A stretch of DNA of 42,450 nt from Azospirillaceae bacterium (lineage in GTDB: Bacteria; Pseudomonadota; Alphaproteobacteria; Azospirillales; Azospirillaceae), in assembly GCA_035645145.1 (NCBI GenBank), contig DASQNC010000010.1, positions 1 to 42,450 of the forward strand. Direction: 5' to 3'. The translations under genes and the position numbers were made by a program. Shown piece after piece: positions 8,332-16,689 of the stretch; position 1 is the stretch's first letter, and every line of letters starts with the position of its first letter. Below the pieces are notes generated by a model, which had not been told where the DNA came from, ran no database searches, and saw only the letters and a list, made by a program, of their open reading frames with translations.

Positions 8332-10404
8332 ATGGCAACGGTTGCCGATAAGCGCGGTCACAACCCGGCGGGCGCATCCGGCCCGGGGCCGGCACCAAGC
8401 GTGCCGCCCGTTGCCGTGGGTCGCTGGTTCGAGGTCCGCCCCGACGAACCGATGCCCGAGTACGACGGCCAGGGCGGCAAGGCTTTCCGCGCCGTCAGCA
8501 GTCGCAACCGTTCCGGCCACCATTTCGCACTCGTGTGCGATACGACGCTTCCGGCGCGCATGGACGTCGCCGGTTCCTTGCGCGACAGCGAGCCGGCCGG
8601 GCTTCTCGCCCTGGGCGAGGCCATGACGGTGGACTGGCCGCCGGCAGGTGGACGTCGCACGGTGCTGGTCTATACCCGTCCGGCCGGTTCCCGAGTCGTG
8701 CGGAACCTGGACTCCCCGTTTGGGGGCTTCTCCGAGGACGCGCTCATCCGCACCGTGGTTCAGCCGGTGGTGGGCGCGTTGCGCGATTTGGAGCTCCGCG
8801 GCATTACCCACGGCGCGATCCGGCCGGACAACATGTTCTTCCGGGATGGCGCTGGATCATCGATCCTGCTGGGGGATTGCGTTTCGGTCCCCAGCGGATA
8901 CGGCCAGCCAGCGTTTTTCGAAACAATCGAGCGGGCAATGGCCGATCCGGTCGGCCGCGGGCCGGGGTCGATCGCCGACGATCTGTTCGCGCTGGGGGCG
9001 ACGGTCCTGTGGCTGGCGGTTGGCGGCAATCCGGCACCGGATGTCGACGATGCGGAGATGCTGGCGCAGCGTCTGGACCGTGGATCCTACACCGCCATGT
9101 GCGGGCCGCACCGGTTCAGCCAGACGATCCAGGAACTGCTGCGCGGCCTGCTGGCCGATGATCCACGGCAGCGTTGGTCGCTGAAGGAGCTCGATCTGCT
9201 GCTGGCCGGGCGCCGGCCCAGCCCCCGGCACGCCACCTTGCCCAAGCGTGCCCCGCGTCCCTTGGACGTCGGTGGGAAGCCCTATTGGACCGCCCGCGGC
9301 GTGGCGTTCGGGCTCGCCGTCAATCCGGGCGCGGCGGTCTCGTTGATCGAAACGGGTGAGTTGGACAAGTGGCTCCGGCGCAGTCTTGCCGACGAGGCGG
9401 TGGCGGATGCGGCGGCCCAGGCCGCGGCGTCCGGCGGCGGGAGCGGCGGCCCCGCCGGCACCCACCAACACCGGCTGGTTGCCCGTGTCGTCATGGCGCT
9501 CGACCCACGGGGACCCATTCGCTACCGGGGCCGGTCGGTGCTGCCGGATGGCATCGGAACCGCCCTGTATGCGGCCTATGCCGGCGGTGGGGCGCCAAGC
9601 GTGTTTGGCGAAATCATCGCCGCCCAGCTTCCCGGGTTCTGGATGAGCGTCCAGACCGAGGCCCGTCCGGAGCTGGCGGGGCTCGTCCAGATCTTCGACA
9701 GCCTGCGCGTTCTGCTGGACAGCGTGATGGTCGGCTATGGGCTGGAACGCATCCTTTACGAGATGAATCCCGCCGCGCCCTGCCTCAGCCCGATGGTGGC
9801 GGGCGACCGCCCGGCGACCCCTGGCGAGCTGCTGAGCGCACTGGATGCGGTGGGCCGGCGGAAAAACCGTCCGGACGAGCCGATGGACCGGCACCTTGCC
9901 GCCTTTCTCCTGGCGCGGCACCGCAAGCTTGACGACCGCCTCTTCACTGTGCTCGCCCATGGGCAGCCGCCCTCCAAGCGCGTGCTGGGCATTCTCACCA
10001 TCCTGGCCGACACCCAGCATGTGTTCGGACCGTCGTCGTGCCCCGGGATCACCGCCTGGATGCAGCCCCTGTTGCGCTCGGCGGTCGACCGTATCCGCAA
10101 CCGCGAGCGCCATGCGCAGATGGGCCGCGATGTGGAAAGCATCGCGGCCGAGGGCGATCTGCGGAAGCTCCTGCAAGTGGTGGACGATGCCAACGTGCTG
10201 CGCGAGGACGCGCACGCATTCGTGGAGGCCCAGCGCGAACATGCGCGCCTTGGCGACCAGATCCGCCAGTTGGAAAGGTCGACCCGGGACAAGGTGGGGG
10301 TCATTGAAACCGAAGGGCGCCAGATCGCAGCCATCGCGTCGGGCATCCTTGCCTCCATCATCTGCTTCGGCATTGTGGCCGTGAAGCTGGGGGGCATCGG
10401 ATGA
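8332..10404 (+). CDS. Membrane-anchored degenerate protein-kinase-fold protein
   Basis: A 690-residue protein whose first 300 residues resemble a Ser/Thr protein kinase. The catalytic loop is HGAIRPDN (residues 160-167), where the usual Asp of HRD is Ala162. The DFG site is GDC (181-183). The VAIK lysine region reads HHFALVCDT, with no lysine. The ADDLFALGATVLWLAVGGNP helix and a DDPRQRWS block near the end of the lobe are kinase-like. Residues about 300-610 are unrecognised and largely helical. A coiled-coil-like segment (about 590-655) precedes a C-terminal membrane helix (IASGILASIICFGIVAV). It is therefore probably a pseudokinase scaffold or sensor tethered by its tail. Its stop overlaps the start of the next gene. 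I prefer the ATG at 8332 over a TTG-type start nine bases earlier. Confidence 0.82.
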   Translation: MATVADKRGHNPAGASGPGPAPSVPPVAVGRWFEVRPDEPMPEYDGQGGKAFRAVSSRNRSGHHFALVCDTTLPARMDVAGSLRDSEPAGLLALGEAMTVDWPPAGGRRTVLVYTRPAGSRVVRNLDSPFGGFSEDALIRTVVQPVVGALRDLELRGITHGAIRPDNMFFRDGAGSSILLGDCVSVPSGYGQPAFFETIERAMADPVGRGPGSIADDLFALGATVLWLAVGGNPAPDVDDAEMLAQRLDRGSYTAMCGPHRFSQTIQELLRGLLADDPRQRWSLKELDLLLAGRRPSPRHATLPKRAPRPLDVGGKPYWTARGVAFGLAVNPGAAVSLIETGELDKWLRRSLADEAVADAAAQAAASGGGSGGPAGTHQHRLVARVVMALDPRGPIRYRGRSVLPDGIGTALYAAYAGGGAPSVFGEIIAAQLPGFWMSVQTEARPELAGLVQIFDSLRVLLDSVMVGYGLERILYEMNPAAPCLSPMVAGDRPATPGELLSALDAVGRRKNRPDEPMDRHLAAFLLARHRKLDDRLFTVLAHGQPPSKRVLGILTILADTQHVFGPSSCPGITAWMQPLLRSAVDRIRNRERHAQMGRDVESIAAEGDLRKLLQVVDDANVLREDAHAFVEAQREHARLGDQIRQLERSTRDKVGVIETEGRQIAAIASGILASIICFGIVAVKLGGIG

Positions 10405-10955
10405 CGCGGCGCCCGGTGCCCGCCCCTTCGCGGCTCAGGCCTTTGAAGGCGGCGTTCGTCCTGATGTCGGTGGCGGCGGCGATCGTGTCCCTGCCATCGG
10501 TGGTGTTGCTGGCTGTCGGCATGATCCCGACACTGGTGGCCTACATCATCGACGACGACGATGAAAAGCTGGCCCCGATCACGGTGGGCGCATTGAATTT
10601 CGCCGGAGTCCTGCCGCTGCTGTTCGAGCTTTGGCAGGGCGGCGGTTCCATGCCGCAACTGAGGTCGCTGGCGGCGAGCCCGGCGCATTGGCTGCTGATG
10701 TATGGGGCCGCGGCGTTCGGCTGGGCCATTTATTTCGCCGTGCCGCCGGTCATCGGGTCGACCCTCATTGCAAAGCGGCAGGCCAAGGTGCAAACGCTCC
10801 GGGCCGAGCAGATGAAGCTTGTCGGTGCGTGGGGCGAAGATGTCCGGGGCTTGGCGGAGGTGGATGGGACCGAGCCCCTGGCGGGGCCGGCCGACGGGGC
10901 CTCGGCGGCCCCGGCGCAGGGGGCCACCCAGGGTAGTGCCGTCCAGGGGGATTGA
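10401..10955 (+). CDS. Unrecognised multi-pass membrane protein, partner of the pseudokinase
   Basis: A 184-residue product I do not recognise. It has a basic N-terminus, two closely spaced hydrophobic segments (about residues 15-50), an acidic DDDDEK patch, and two or three further hydrophobic segments (about 60-80 and 95-125). A charged tail rich in Ala, Gly and Glu follows. The start ATG overlaps the pseudokinase stop (ATGA), so the two are co-translated and probably work as a membrane complex. No catalytic motif is visible. Confidence 0.8.
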   Translation: MTRRPVPAPSRLRPLKAAFVLMSVAAAIVSLPSVVLLAVGMIPTLVAYIIDDDDEKLAPITVGALNFAGVLPLLFELWQGGGSMPQLRSLAASPAHWLLMYGAAAFGWAIYFAVPPVIGSTLIAKRQAKVQTLRAEQMKLVGAWGEDVRGLAEVDGTEPLAGPADGASAAPAQGATQGSAVQGD

Positions 10956-10957
10956 AC

Positions 10958-10996
10958 GGCCCCGGTTCGCAAGGCGACCCGCCGTGCCGCGGGGCC
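10958..10996. terminator. Possible bidirectional hairpin between convergent genes
   Basis: GGCCCCG and CGGGGCC form a seven-base stem with a 25-base interior in the gap between the convergent membrane-protein gene and rpoH. There is no T-run, so a terminator role is only plausible. Confidence 0.3.
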
Positions 10997-10999
10997 TGC

Positions 11000-11893
11000 T
11001 TAGGAGGTGCCGATCAGCCGCTGCTCCAGGGCGGCGCTCCGGATCGCCTTCTGCAGCTTTTCGAAGGCCCGCACCTCGATCTGGCGCACGCGCTCGCGGC
11101 TGATGCCGTACTGCTGGGACAGGTCCTCCAGGGTGGTCGGGTCGTCGCGCAGCCGTCGCTCGATCAGGATATGGCGCTCGCGCTCGTTCAGCCCCTTCAT
11201 GGCCTCCTGGAGCAGGGCCTTGCGCTTGCCCAGCTCCTGCGCCTCGGCCAGCCGGACTTCCTGGGTTTCCTGCTCGTCGACCAGCCAGTCCTGCCACTCC
11301 CCTTCGCTGTCGGCCCGCAGCGGTGCGTTCAGGGAATGGTCCGGGCTGGACAGGCGGCGGTTCATGTTGACCACGTCCACCTCGGGCACATCCAGCTTCT
11401 TGGCGATGGCCGTGACGTGTTCGGGCGACAGGTCGCCCTCCTCGATCGCCTTCATCTGGCCCTTCAACCGGCGCAGATTGAAGAACAGCTTCTTCTGGGC
11501 CGCGGTGGTGCCCATCTTCACCAGCGACCAGCTGTGCAGGATGTATTCCTGGATCGCGGCGCGGATCCACCACATGGCGTAGGTGGCGAGGCGGAAGCCC
11601 TTGTCCGGGTCGAAGCGCTTGACCGCCTGCATCATTCCGACATTGCCTTCGGAAATCAGCTCGGACACCGGCAGGCCGTAGCCGCGGTATCCCATGGCGA
11701 TCTTCGCCACCAGACGCAGGTGGCTTTGCACCAGGGTTTCGGCCGCCTTGAGGTCATGGTGTTCGCGCCAGGCCTTGGCCAGCATGTACTCCTGATCCGG
11801 TTCCAGCATCGGGAACTTCCGGATCTCCTGGAGATAGCGCGCCAGATTGGTCTCGGAATTGAGGACCGGTACGCTTGGTCGGTTCGTCGCCAT
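11000..11893 (-). CDS. rpoH: RNA polymerase heat-shock sigma factor (sigma-32)
   Basis: A 297-residue alternative sigma factor directing RNA polymerase to heat-shock promoters. Region 2 shows LVQSHLRLVAKIAMGYRGYG, ELISEGNVGMMQAVKRFDPDKGFRLATYAMWWIRAAIQEYIL. The RpoH box QKKLFFNLRRLK, specific to sigma-32, follows. Region 4 is ERERHILIERRLRDDPTTLEDLSQQYGISRERVRQIE. I chose the ATG complementary to 11891-11893, giving the normal MATNRPSVPVL N-terminus. It lies about 120 bases downstream of rluD on the same strand, the order common in alphaproteobacteria. Confidence 0.97.
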   Translation of the reverse strand: MATNRPSVPVLNSETNLARYLQEIRKFPMLEPDQEYMLAKAWREHHDLKAAETLVQSHLRLVAKIAMGYRGYGLPVSELISEGNVGMMQAVKRFDPDKGFRLATYAMWWIRAAIQEYILHSWSLVKMGTTAAQKKLFFNLRRLKGQMKAIEEGDLSPEHVTAIAKKLDVPEVDVVNMNRRLSSPDHSLNAPLRADSEGEWQDWLVDEQETQEVRLAEAQELGKRKALLQEAMKGLNERERHILIERRLRDDPTTLEDLSQQYGISRERVRQIEVRAFEKLQKAIRSAALEQRLIGTS

Positions 11894-12013
11894 CCCTGCA
11901 CCCCTCGCGGATCGATTGGCCCCCGGATGGGGCGCCGTCGCCAGGCCATGCATTCCGCCCTGGCCCGTGCGACGACCCGCATGCCGATTTACTTACGTGC
12001 ACCGAACAGCATT

Positions 12014-12985
12014 TTAAAGGTGTTCGAGCTTTTCGACCAACCCGCCCAGATCCGGCGGCAATCCGCTTTCAAAGCTGACCATTCGGCCTGTGGCGGGGTG
12101 GCGGAATGTCAGCGCCACCGCGTGAAGCGCCTGCCTTGGAAAGGCAACAAGGGCGCTTCGCAACGGTTCCGCCAGGTCGCGGGTCCGGCCGCGGGTGCGT
12201 CCGCCATAGACCGGGTCGCCCACGATCGGGTGTCCGATGGCGGCCATGTGCACGCGGATCTGGTGGGTCCGGCCGGTGGCCAGCTTGCATTCCACCAGCG
12301 ACGCCGCCATCCCGAACGGCTGGACGACGCGGTAGCGGGTCAGGGCGAACCGGCCGTTCGCCACCACCGCCATCCGCTTCCGGTCCTTCGGGTCGCGGCC
12401 GATGGGCTTGTCGATCTCGCCCGCGGTGGGGGAGGGCACGCCCCAGACGACGGCGCGGTAGGTCCGGCTGAGGGTGCGGTCGGCGAACTGGGCCGACAGG
12501 GCGGCATGGGCGCGGTCGGTCTTGGCCACCACCATCAGGCCGCTGGTGTCCTTGTCCAGGCGGTGGACGATGCCCGGCCGCTTCACCCCGCCGATGCCCG
12601 ACAGCCCATCCCCGCAATGGGCCAGCAGGGCGTTCACCAGGGTGTTGTCCGGGTTGCCGGCCGCCGGGTGGACCACCATGCCCGGCGGCTTGTCCAGCAC
12701 CAGGAGGTCGGCATCCTCGTGCACGATGACGAGCGGGATGTCCTGGGCCTCGGGCACCGCCGGTTCGGCCTCGGGCACATCGACCTCGTAGGACTGGCCG
12801 GCCTTCACCTTTTCCGACGGGTTGGTGACGGTGGTCTCGCCGCGGCGGATCCGCCCCTGATCCAGCAAGGCCTGGATGCGCGACCGGCTGAGCCCGGCAT
12901 CGGCCAGGGCCGCGGCCAGGAACCGGTCCAGGCGTTCGCCCGCCTGCGCGTCGGCGACCGTGACATGGTACGGGATTGCGGTCAT
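12014..12985 (-). CDS. rluD: Large-subunit rRNA pseudouridine synthase (RluD/RluC type)
   Basis: A 323-residue enzyme that isomerises uridines in 23S rRNA. An N-terminal S4 RNA-binding domain (GERLDRFLAAALADAGLSRSRIQALLDQGRIRRG) is followed by the catalytic domain with HRLDKDTSGL, in which Asp144 is the nucleophile. The family blocks VLDKPPGMVVHP, ATGRTHQIRVHMAAIGHPIVGD and RQALHA are present. The start at 12985 gives a conventional N-terminus. rpoH follows on the same strand, and the threonine aldolase is divergent across about 130 bases. Confidence 0.95.
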   Translation of the reverse strand: MTAIPYHVTVADAQAGERLDRFLAAALADAGLSRSRIQALLDQGRIRRGETTVTNPSEKVKAGQSYEVDVPEAEPAVPEAQDIPLVIVHEDADLLVLDKPPGMVVHPAAGNPDNTLVNALLAHCGDGLSGIGGVKRPGIVHRLDKDTSGLMVVAKTDRAHAALSAQFADRTLSRTYRAVVWGVPSPTAGEIDKPIGRDPKDRKRMAVVANGRFALTRYRVVQPFGMAASLVECKLATGRTHQIRVHMAAIGHPIVGDPVYGGRTRGRTRDLAEPLRSALVAFPRQALHAVALTFRHPATGRMVSFESGLPPDLGGLVEKLEHL

Positions 12986-13115
12986 GCGGTTGGCGATGTC
13001 GCGGGCGGTGCCGGGATGTGGATGGAATGTGGCGCCGGATGGCCGGGCAGGGCAGGATGCGGGCCGAACCGGACCGGGTGAACTTAGCCGGATTGGGGCG
13101 ACAAGGGCAGGGGTT

Positions 13116-14165
13116 ATGAACTTCGCAAGCGACAACGTGGCGGGCGCCGCGCCGGAGATCCTGGCGGCCTTGGCGCGCGCGGCCGAGGGGACGGCCTCCT
13201 CGTACGGGGCCGACCCGTACACCGCGCGGCTGGAAGCGGCGCTGGCCGAACTGTTCGAAACGAAGGTGGCCGCATTCCCGGTGGCGACCGGCACGGCCGC
13301 CAATTCCCTGGCGCTCGCCTCGATCTGTCCGCCCTGGGGGGCGGTCTACGCGCACGAGTCCAGCCACGTGATGGTGGACGAGTGCGGTGCGCCCGAGATG
13401 TACACGGCGGGCGCCAAACTGGTCGGCCTGCCCGGTGCCGACGGCAAGATCACCGCCGCGGACCTGGACCGGGCCGCCGGCCGCTGGCCGCGCGGGGCCG
13501 TGCACCATGTGCAGGCCGCGGCCGTGTCGCTGACCCAGGCGACCGAGGCCGGCACCTGTTACCGGCCGGACGAGGTGGCCGTCATCAGCGAGGTGGCGCG
13601 GCACCACGGGATGCGCGTCCACATGGACGGGGCGCGGTTCGCCAATGCGGTGGCGTGGCTCGGCCGGTCGCCGGCCGACGTGACGTGGCGGGCCGGCGTG
13701 GATGTCCTGTCCTTCGGCGCCACCAAGAACGGCGCCCTGGCGGCCGAGGTGGTGGTGTTCTTCAAGCCCGAACTGGCGGCGGAGTTCCAGTTCCGACGCA
13801 AGCGGGCGGGGCACCTGTTCTCGAAGATGCGGTTCCTGTCGGCGCAGTTGGACGCCTATCTGGCGGACGGGCTGTGGCTGCGCCTGGCCCGCCACGCCAA
13901 CCTGATGGCCGCCCGCCTCGCCGAGGGGCTGGCGGCGATCCCCGGCGTGCGTCTGGCCTATCCGGTGGAGGCGAACGAGGTGTTCGCCGAGCTGCCGGAG
14001 CGCATGATCGAAGGGCTGCAGGCCCGCGGGTTCGTGTTCTACCGGTGGGAAGGCCGGGTCGTCCGTCTGGTGACGGCGTTCAACACCGAGGCCGGATCGG
14101 TGGACGCCCTGTTGGACGCCGCCCGCAGCATGGCCCCCAACGACGACGGGCGTGCCGCCGGATGA
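13116..14165 (+). CDS. ltaE: Low-specificity L-threonine aldolase
   Basis: A 349-residue PLP enzyme that cleaves threonine or allo-threonine to glycine and acetaldehyde and may act on other beta-hydroxy amino acids. It starts NFASDNVAGAAPEILAAL and has the PLP-binding lysine Lys204 in SFGATKNGAL. The Asp in RVHMDGARFANA contacts the PLP ring. The start is ATG 13116, preceded by GGCAGGGG. An upstream in-frame extension overlaps rluD on the other strand and is not family-like. The tRNA-Glu gene follows 61 bases later. Confidence 0.93.
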   Translation: MNFASDNVAGAAPEILAALARAAEGTASSYGADPYTARLEAALAELFETKVAAFPVATGTAANSLALASICPPWGAVYAHESSHVMVDECGAPEMYTAGAKLVGLPGADGKITAADLDRAAGRWPRGAVHHVQAAAVSLTQATEAGTCYRPDEVAVISEVARHHGMRVHMDGARFANAVAWLGRSPADVTWRAGVDVLSFGATKNGALAAEVVVFFKPELAAEFQFRRKRAGHLFSKMRFLSAQLDAYLADGLWLRLARHANLMAARLAEGLAAIPGVRLAYPVEANEVFAELPERMIEGLQARGFVFYRWEGRVVRLVTAFNTEAGSVDALLDAARSMAPNDDGRAAG

Positions 14166-14226
14166 GCCGGTGACGATTGTTCTTGCGGCCGGCGCGGCGA
14201 AACGCTATATCGCCGCTCCGGCCTTC

Positions 14227-14302
14227 GTCCCGTTCGTCTAGAGGCCTAGGACACCGCCCTCTCACGGCGGCGACAGGGGTTCAAATCCCCTACGGGACGC
14301 CA
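14227..14302 (+). tRNA. tRNA-Glu (anticodon CTC)
   Basis: A complete 76-base cloverleaf. Acceptor stem GTCCCGT pairs with ACGGGAC, then discriminator G and an encoded CCA. The anticodon arm is CCGCC, loop CTCTCAC, GGCGG, placing anticodon CTC at 14261-14263. The T arm is AGGGG-TTCAAAT-CCCCT. It reads as functional. Its 3' end faces the region with the SAMHD1-like operon, the usual geometry for islands integrated at tRNA genes. Confidence 0.95.
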
Positions 14303-14778
14303 ACGGTTTCAAGGGGTACAGAGGCCCCCCACCTCGGCAGCCGGACAACTTCCCCAACTGTTCCCCAAAACCGGTCGCGGACACGGGTAGGCGCTGATTG
14401 CGGCCAAGACGCGGCGGCCGGTCAGGGTGATCGCGACCGCACGCCACTGGCAGGATATGCACCGCCTGCTAAGCGAGCCCGACGACGAGGCCACCAAACA
14501 GGCTTACCGGCGATGCTGGAAGGTTGAGGCCGCGATGTCCATCGCCAAGCGGCGCTGGAGCGGGGCTCCGTCGGTGCGCACCGATCCGACCCAGCGCCCA
14601 CACCCCCAGGGGGGTGGGCTACAGCCTCAACTGCCTTGTCCTGCTTGGACAATTCGCCTGAGCTTTCCGACGGGGCACGGCGCGCCAAGTCGGATAAAAC
14701 CCTCCAGGAAATAGGGTTGTGAATGGGGTTTTGCTAATCCATAAAAGGTTGTGCATCTGGTATGGTGTGGGTGGTTCG
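14303..14778. other. 476-bp stretch without a recognisable gene, downstream of tRNA-Glu
   Basis: It holds no convincing gene. An open frame of 96 codons from GTG 14427 has a plausible first half (ARHWQDMHRLLSEPDDEA) but turns into Pro/Gly/Gln-rich noise after about residue 50. It could be a decayed coding fragment. A G/C hairpin (CCCAC..CCCCC / GGGGG..GTGGG) lies at 14597-14618. From about 14690 onward the DNA becomes more AT-rich and contains the likely promoter of the next operon. No second copy of the tRNA 3' end was seen. Confidence 0.5.
14717..14745 (+). promoter_or_regulatory. Candidate sigma-70-type promoter of the HD/YwgA-like operon
   Basis: TTGTGA (14717-14722) and CATAAA (14740-14745) are separated by 17 bases in a locally AT-rich patch. 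They lie about 34 bases before the preferred start of the HD protein. Both hexamers match the vegetative consensus at four of six positions, so this is only a candidate. Confidence 0.35.
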
Positions 14779-16143
14779 ATGGAAAGGCGTGTGCGTGACC
14801 CGGTCCACGGTCTGATTGTGTTCGAAAGTGACAATCGGATCGATCCGTTGGCGTGGTCTCTCATAGACACACCGGAGTTCCAGCGTCTGCGCCGCATCCG
14901 GCAACTCGGGGTGTCTGAGTTCACCTTTCCCGGCGCCGTTCACACCCGCTTTGCCCATTCCATCGGCGTTTTCCACACCGCAAGAATGCTTGTCCGCATC
15001 ATCGAACGGGAGATGAGTCGCCTCGACAAGCCGTACGAACCTGAGAAGGCCGAGGTGGCCCTGATTGCGGCGCTACTGCACGATCTCGGGCACGGACCGT
15101 TCAGCCACACGTTCGAGGGGGTGCAGGAGTCCCGCGGCGTCAAGCGGCGGCACGAGAAATGGACGGCGGACATCATCCGCAACCCCAAGGGACGGATACG
15201 ACCGCTTCTGGAGGCTCACCGGGTCGGATTTGCGGACCAGGTTGCGGCCCTCTTGGAGAAGGAGGATCCGGAGGACATCTACCACGCCGTCGTATCCAGC
15301 TCGTTCGACGCCGACCGGCTGGACTATCTACGCCGCGACAAGCTGATGACCGGCACCGGCGCCGGCGGCCTGGATTTCGACTGGCTGATCGCCAACGTGC
15401 AAGTCGCGGAGATCGAGCTGGACGCGCCGGACGAAAACGGGGGCGGGGCACGCAAAGTGCTGACCTTCTGCCTGATGAAGAAGGCGCTCCCGGCCGCGGA
15501 GCAGTTTCTCCTCGCGCGCTACACTCTTCACCAGCAGGTTTATTTCCACAAGACGACCCGGTGTGTGGAGCACATGATTGGAAAGCTCCTCCGCGCCGTT
15601 GCACGTCTTGCCTGCGGCAAAGCGAGCGAGCGCACGAAGAGCGGCCTCCGGAACGACCATCCGCTGCTCCGATTCTTCGCCAAGGGTGGCGATACCGTCG
15701 AGAACTACCTCGCGTTGGACGATGCACTCATCTTGGGATCGCTTGATGCCCTGGCGCGGGCGGGCGATCCCATCGTTTCCGACATCGCCACGCGCTTGAA
15801 GGAACGGAATCTGTACAAAACCCTCGACATCGCCGAGTTCGGAGAGGATGGGGGGCGACAGCGGGGGGTGCTGCGACGTATCAAGGAGCGGTTTAAGGAT
15901 CAGATGGCGGACGAGACGGTTCTACTCGACGAGAAGGCGGCGATCGGCATCTACGCGGAAATCGGGGGCGACGAGGAGAGGATGCACAAGAAGCTGCACA
16001 TCCTTGACGCTGGCCGGCCCGTTGAGATCAGCCGATTGTCCCGCCTCGTCGAAACGCTCGAACCGAAGAAGCAATTCACGCGACTGTACTTCGCCAATTC
16101 GGCCGAAAGAGACGCCGCCCGCACCCAGGGAAGGACCGCATGA
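14779..16143 (+). CDS. SAMHD1/YwfO-like HD-domain phosphohydrolase (probable dNTPase)
   Basis: A 454-residue HD-superfamily protein. The N-terminus VRDPVHGLIVF..IDTPEFQRLRRIRQLG..FPGAVHTRFAHSIGV matches the pattern of SAMHD1 and bacterial YwfO/EF1143 dNTP triphosphohydrolases. The metal site is His60, His101-Asp102 (LLHDLGHGPFSH) and Asp179 in FDADRLDYLRRD. Known relatives split dNTPs into nucleoside and triphosphate, often as oligomers with allosteric nucleotide sites. I chose ATG 14779 because the motif begins five residues later and a promoter-like sequence overlaps the alternative start at 14719. Its stop overlaps the next gene (ATGA). Composition is less GC-extreme than that of the flanks. 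Substrate and role are inferred. Confidence 0.88.
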   Translation: MERRVRDPVHGLIVFESDNRIDPLAWSLIDTPEFQRLRRIRQLGVSEFTFPGAVHTRFAHSIGVFHTARMLVRIIEREMSRLDKPYEPEKAEVALIAALLHDLGHGPFSHTFEGVQESRGVKRRHEKWTADIIRNPKGRIRPLLEAHRVGFADQVAALLEKEDPEDIYHAVVSSSFDADRLDYLRRDKLMTGTGAGGLDFDWLIANVQVAEIELDAPDENGGGARKVLTFCLMKKALPAAEQFLLARYTLHQQVYFHKTTRCVEHMIGKLLRAVARLACGKASERTKSGLRNDHPLLRFFAKGGDTVENYLALDDALILGSLDALARAGDPIVSDIATRLKERNLYKTLDIAEFGEDGGRQRGVLRRIKERFKDQMADETVLLDEKAAIGIYAEIGGDEERMHKKLHILDAGRPVEISRLSRLVETLEPKKQFTRLYFANSAERDAARTQGRTA

Positions 16144-16664
16144 CCGACACGCCCGAGGACCACGTTGCTGAGATTGTCCGCGCGGCGGGAGGCCGCTTGG
16201 TCAGCCGCATCCGCATGCAGAAGATCGCGTACCTGCTCGACCAGCTCGGCGCCCGAAGTGGGTTCGACTATGCCTATCACCACTATGGTCCCTATTCGCG
16301 GGACCTCGATAGCGCGATCCTTGATGCCACCGAATTCGAGGTGGTGGAGGAAAAGTTTGAGCGTCGTAAATCGGATGGGGCGCGCTACAGCGTCTTCACG
16401 GCCGTCGGTGACTCGAACAGCTATGCGTTCAAGCACCTGAAGGATGAGAGGCTTCGCGAGCTGGTAAGGCGGTGGGCATCGACCAACATCACCGTGCTCG
16501 AACTTGCCGCGACGGCGCACTGGCTTTCCGAGGCCGAGAAGGTCGAGGACTGGGAGACCGAAATACACCGCCGCAAGGGATCGAAGACACAGAACGGTCG
16601 GCTGGAGGAAGCGAAGCGGCTGCTCGCCGAGGTTGGATTGCCGCCGGCGACCGCGGTCGCGTGA
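16140..16664 (+). CDS. YwgA/Panacea (DUF4065-like) family protein paired with the HD phosphohydrolase
   Basis: A 174-residue soluble protein. Residues 20-55 (RLVSRIRMQKIAYLLDQLG, then HHYGPYSRDL) follow the pattern of YwgA and of the Panacea/SocA antitoxin-like fold: a first helix with a K-I/L-x-YLL core, then a YGPYS turn. The rest is helical and charged. It overlaps the HD gene by four bases, so the two are coupled. As I recall, ywgA and ywfO (an HD dNTPase) are also neighbours in Bacillus subtilis. Panacea-type proteins neutralise diverse toxins; a regulator or antitoxin role here is inference. Confidence 0.75.
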   Translation: MTDTPEDHVAEIVRAAGGRLVSRIRMQKIAYLLDQLGARSGFDYAYHHYGPYSRDLDSAILDATEFEVVEEKFERRKSDGARYSVFTAVGDSNSYAFKHLKDERLRELVRRWASTNITVLELAATAHWLSEAEKVEDWETEIHRRKGSKTQNGRLEEAKRLLAEVGLPPATAVA

Positions 16665-16668
16665 GAGG

Positions 16669-16689
16669 GGAGGGTGTTAACCCTCCTTT
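16669..16689 (+). terminator. Hairpin terminator of the HD/YwgA-like operon
   Basis: GGAGGGT, loop GTTA, ACCCTCC, then TTT, starting five bases after the YwgA-like stop. The stem is seven perfect pairs. It separates this operon from the convergent nfrA end. Confidence 0.6.

Noticed and set aside
9756-11573. A 605-codon minus-strand frame across the pseudokinase end and rpoH
   Set aside because: It is out of frame with rpoH and consists of shadow-type composition over two real genes.
14427-14714. A 95-codon open frame after tRNA-Glu
   Set aside because: Its first half is protein-like but the second half is noise, there is no ribosome site, and no family is recognised. Kept only as a possible remnant.
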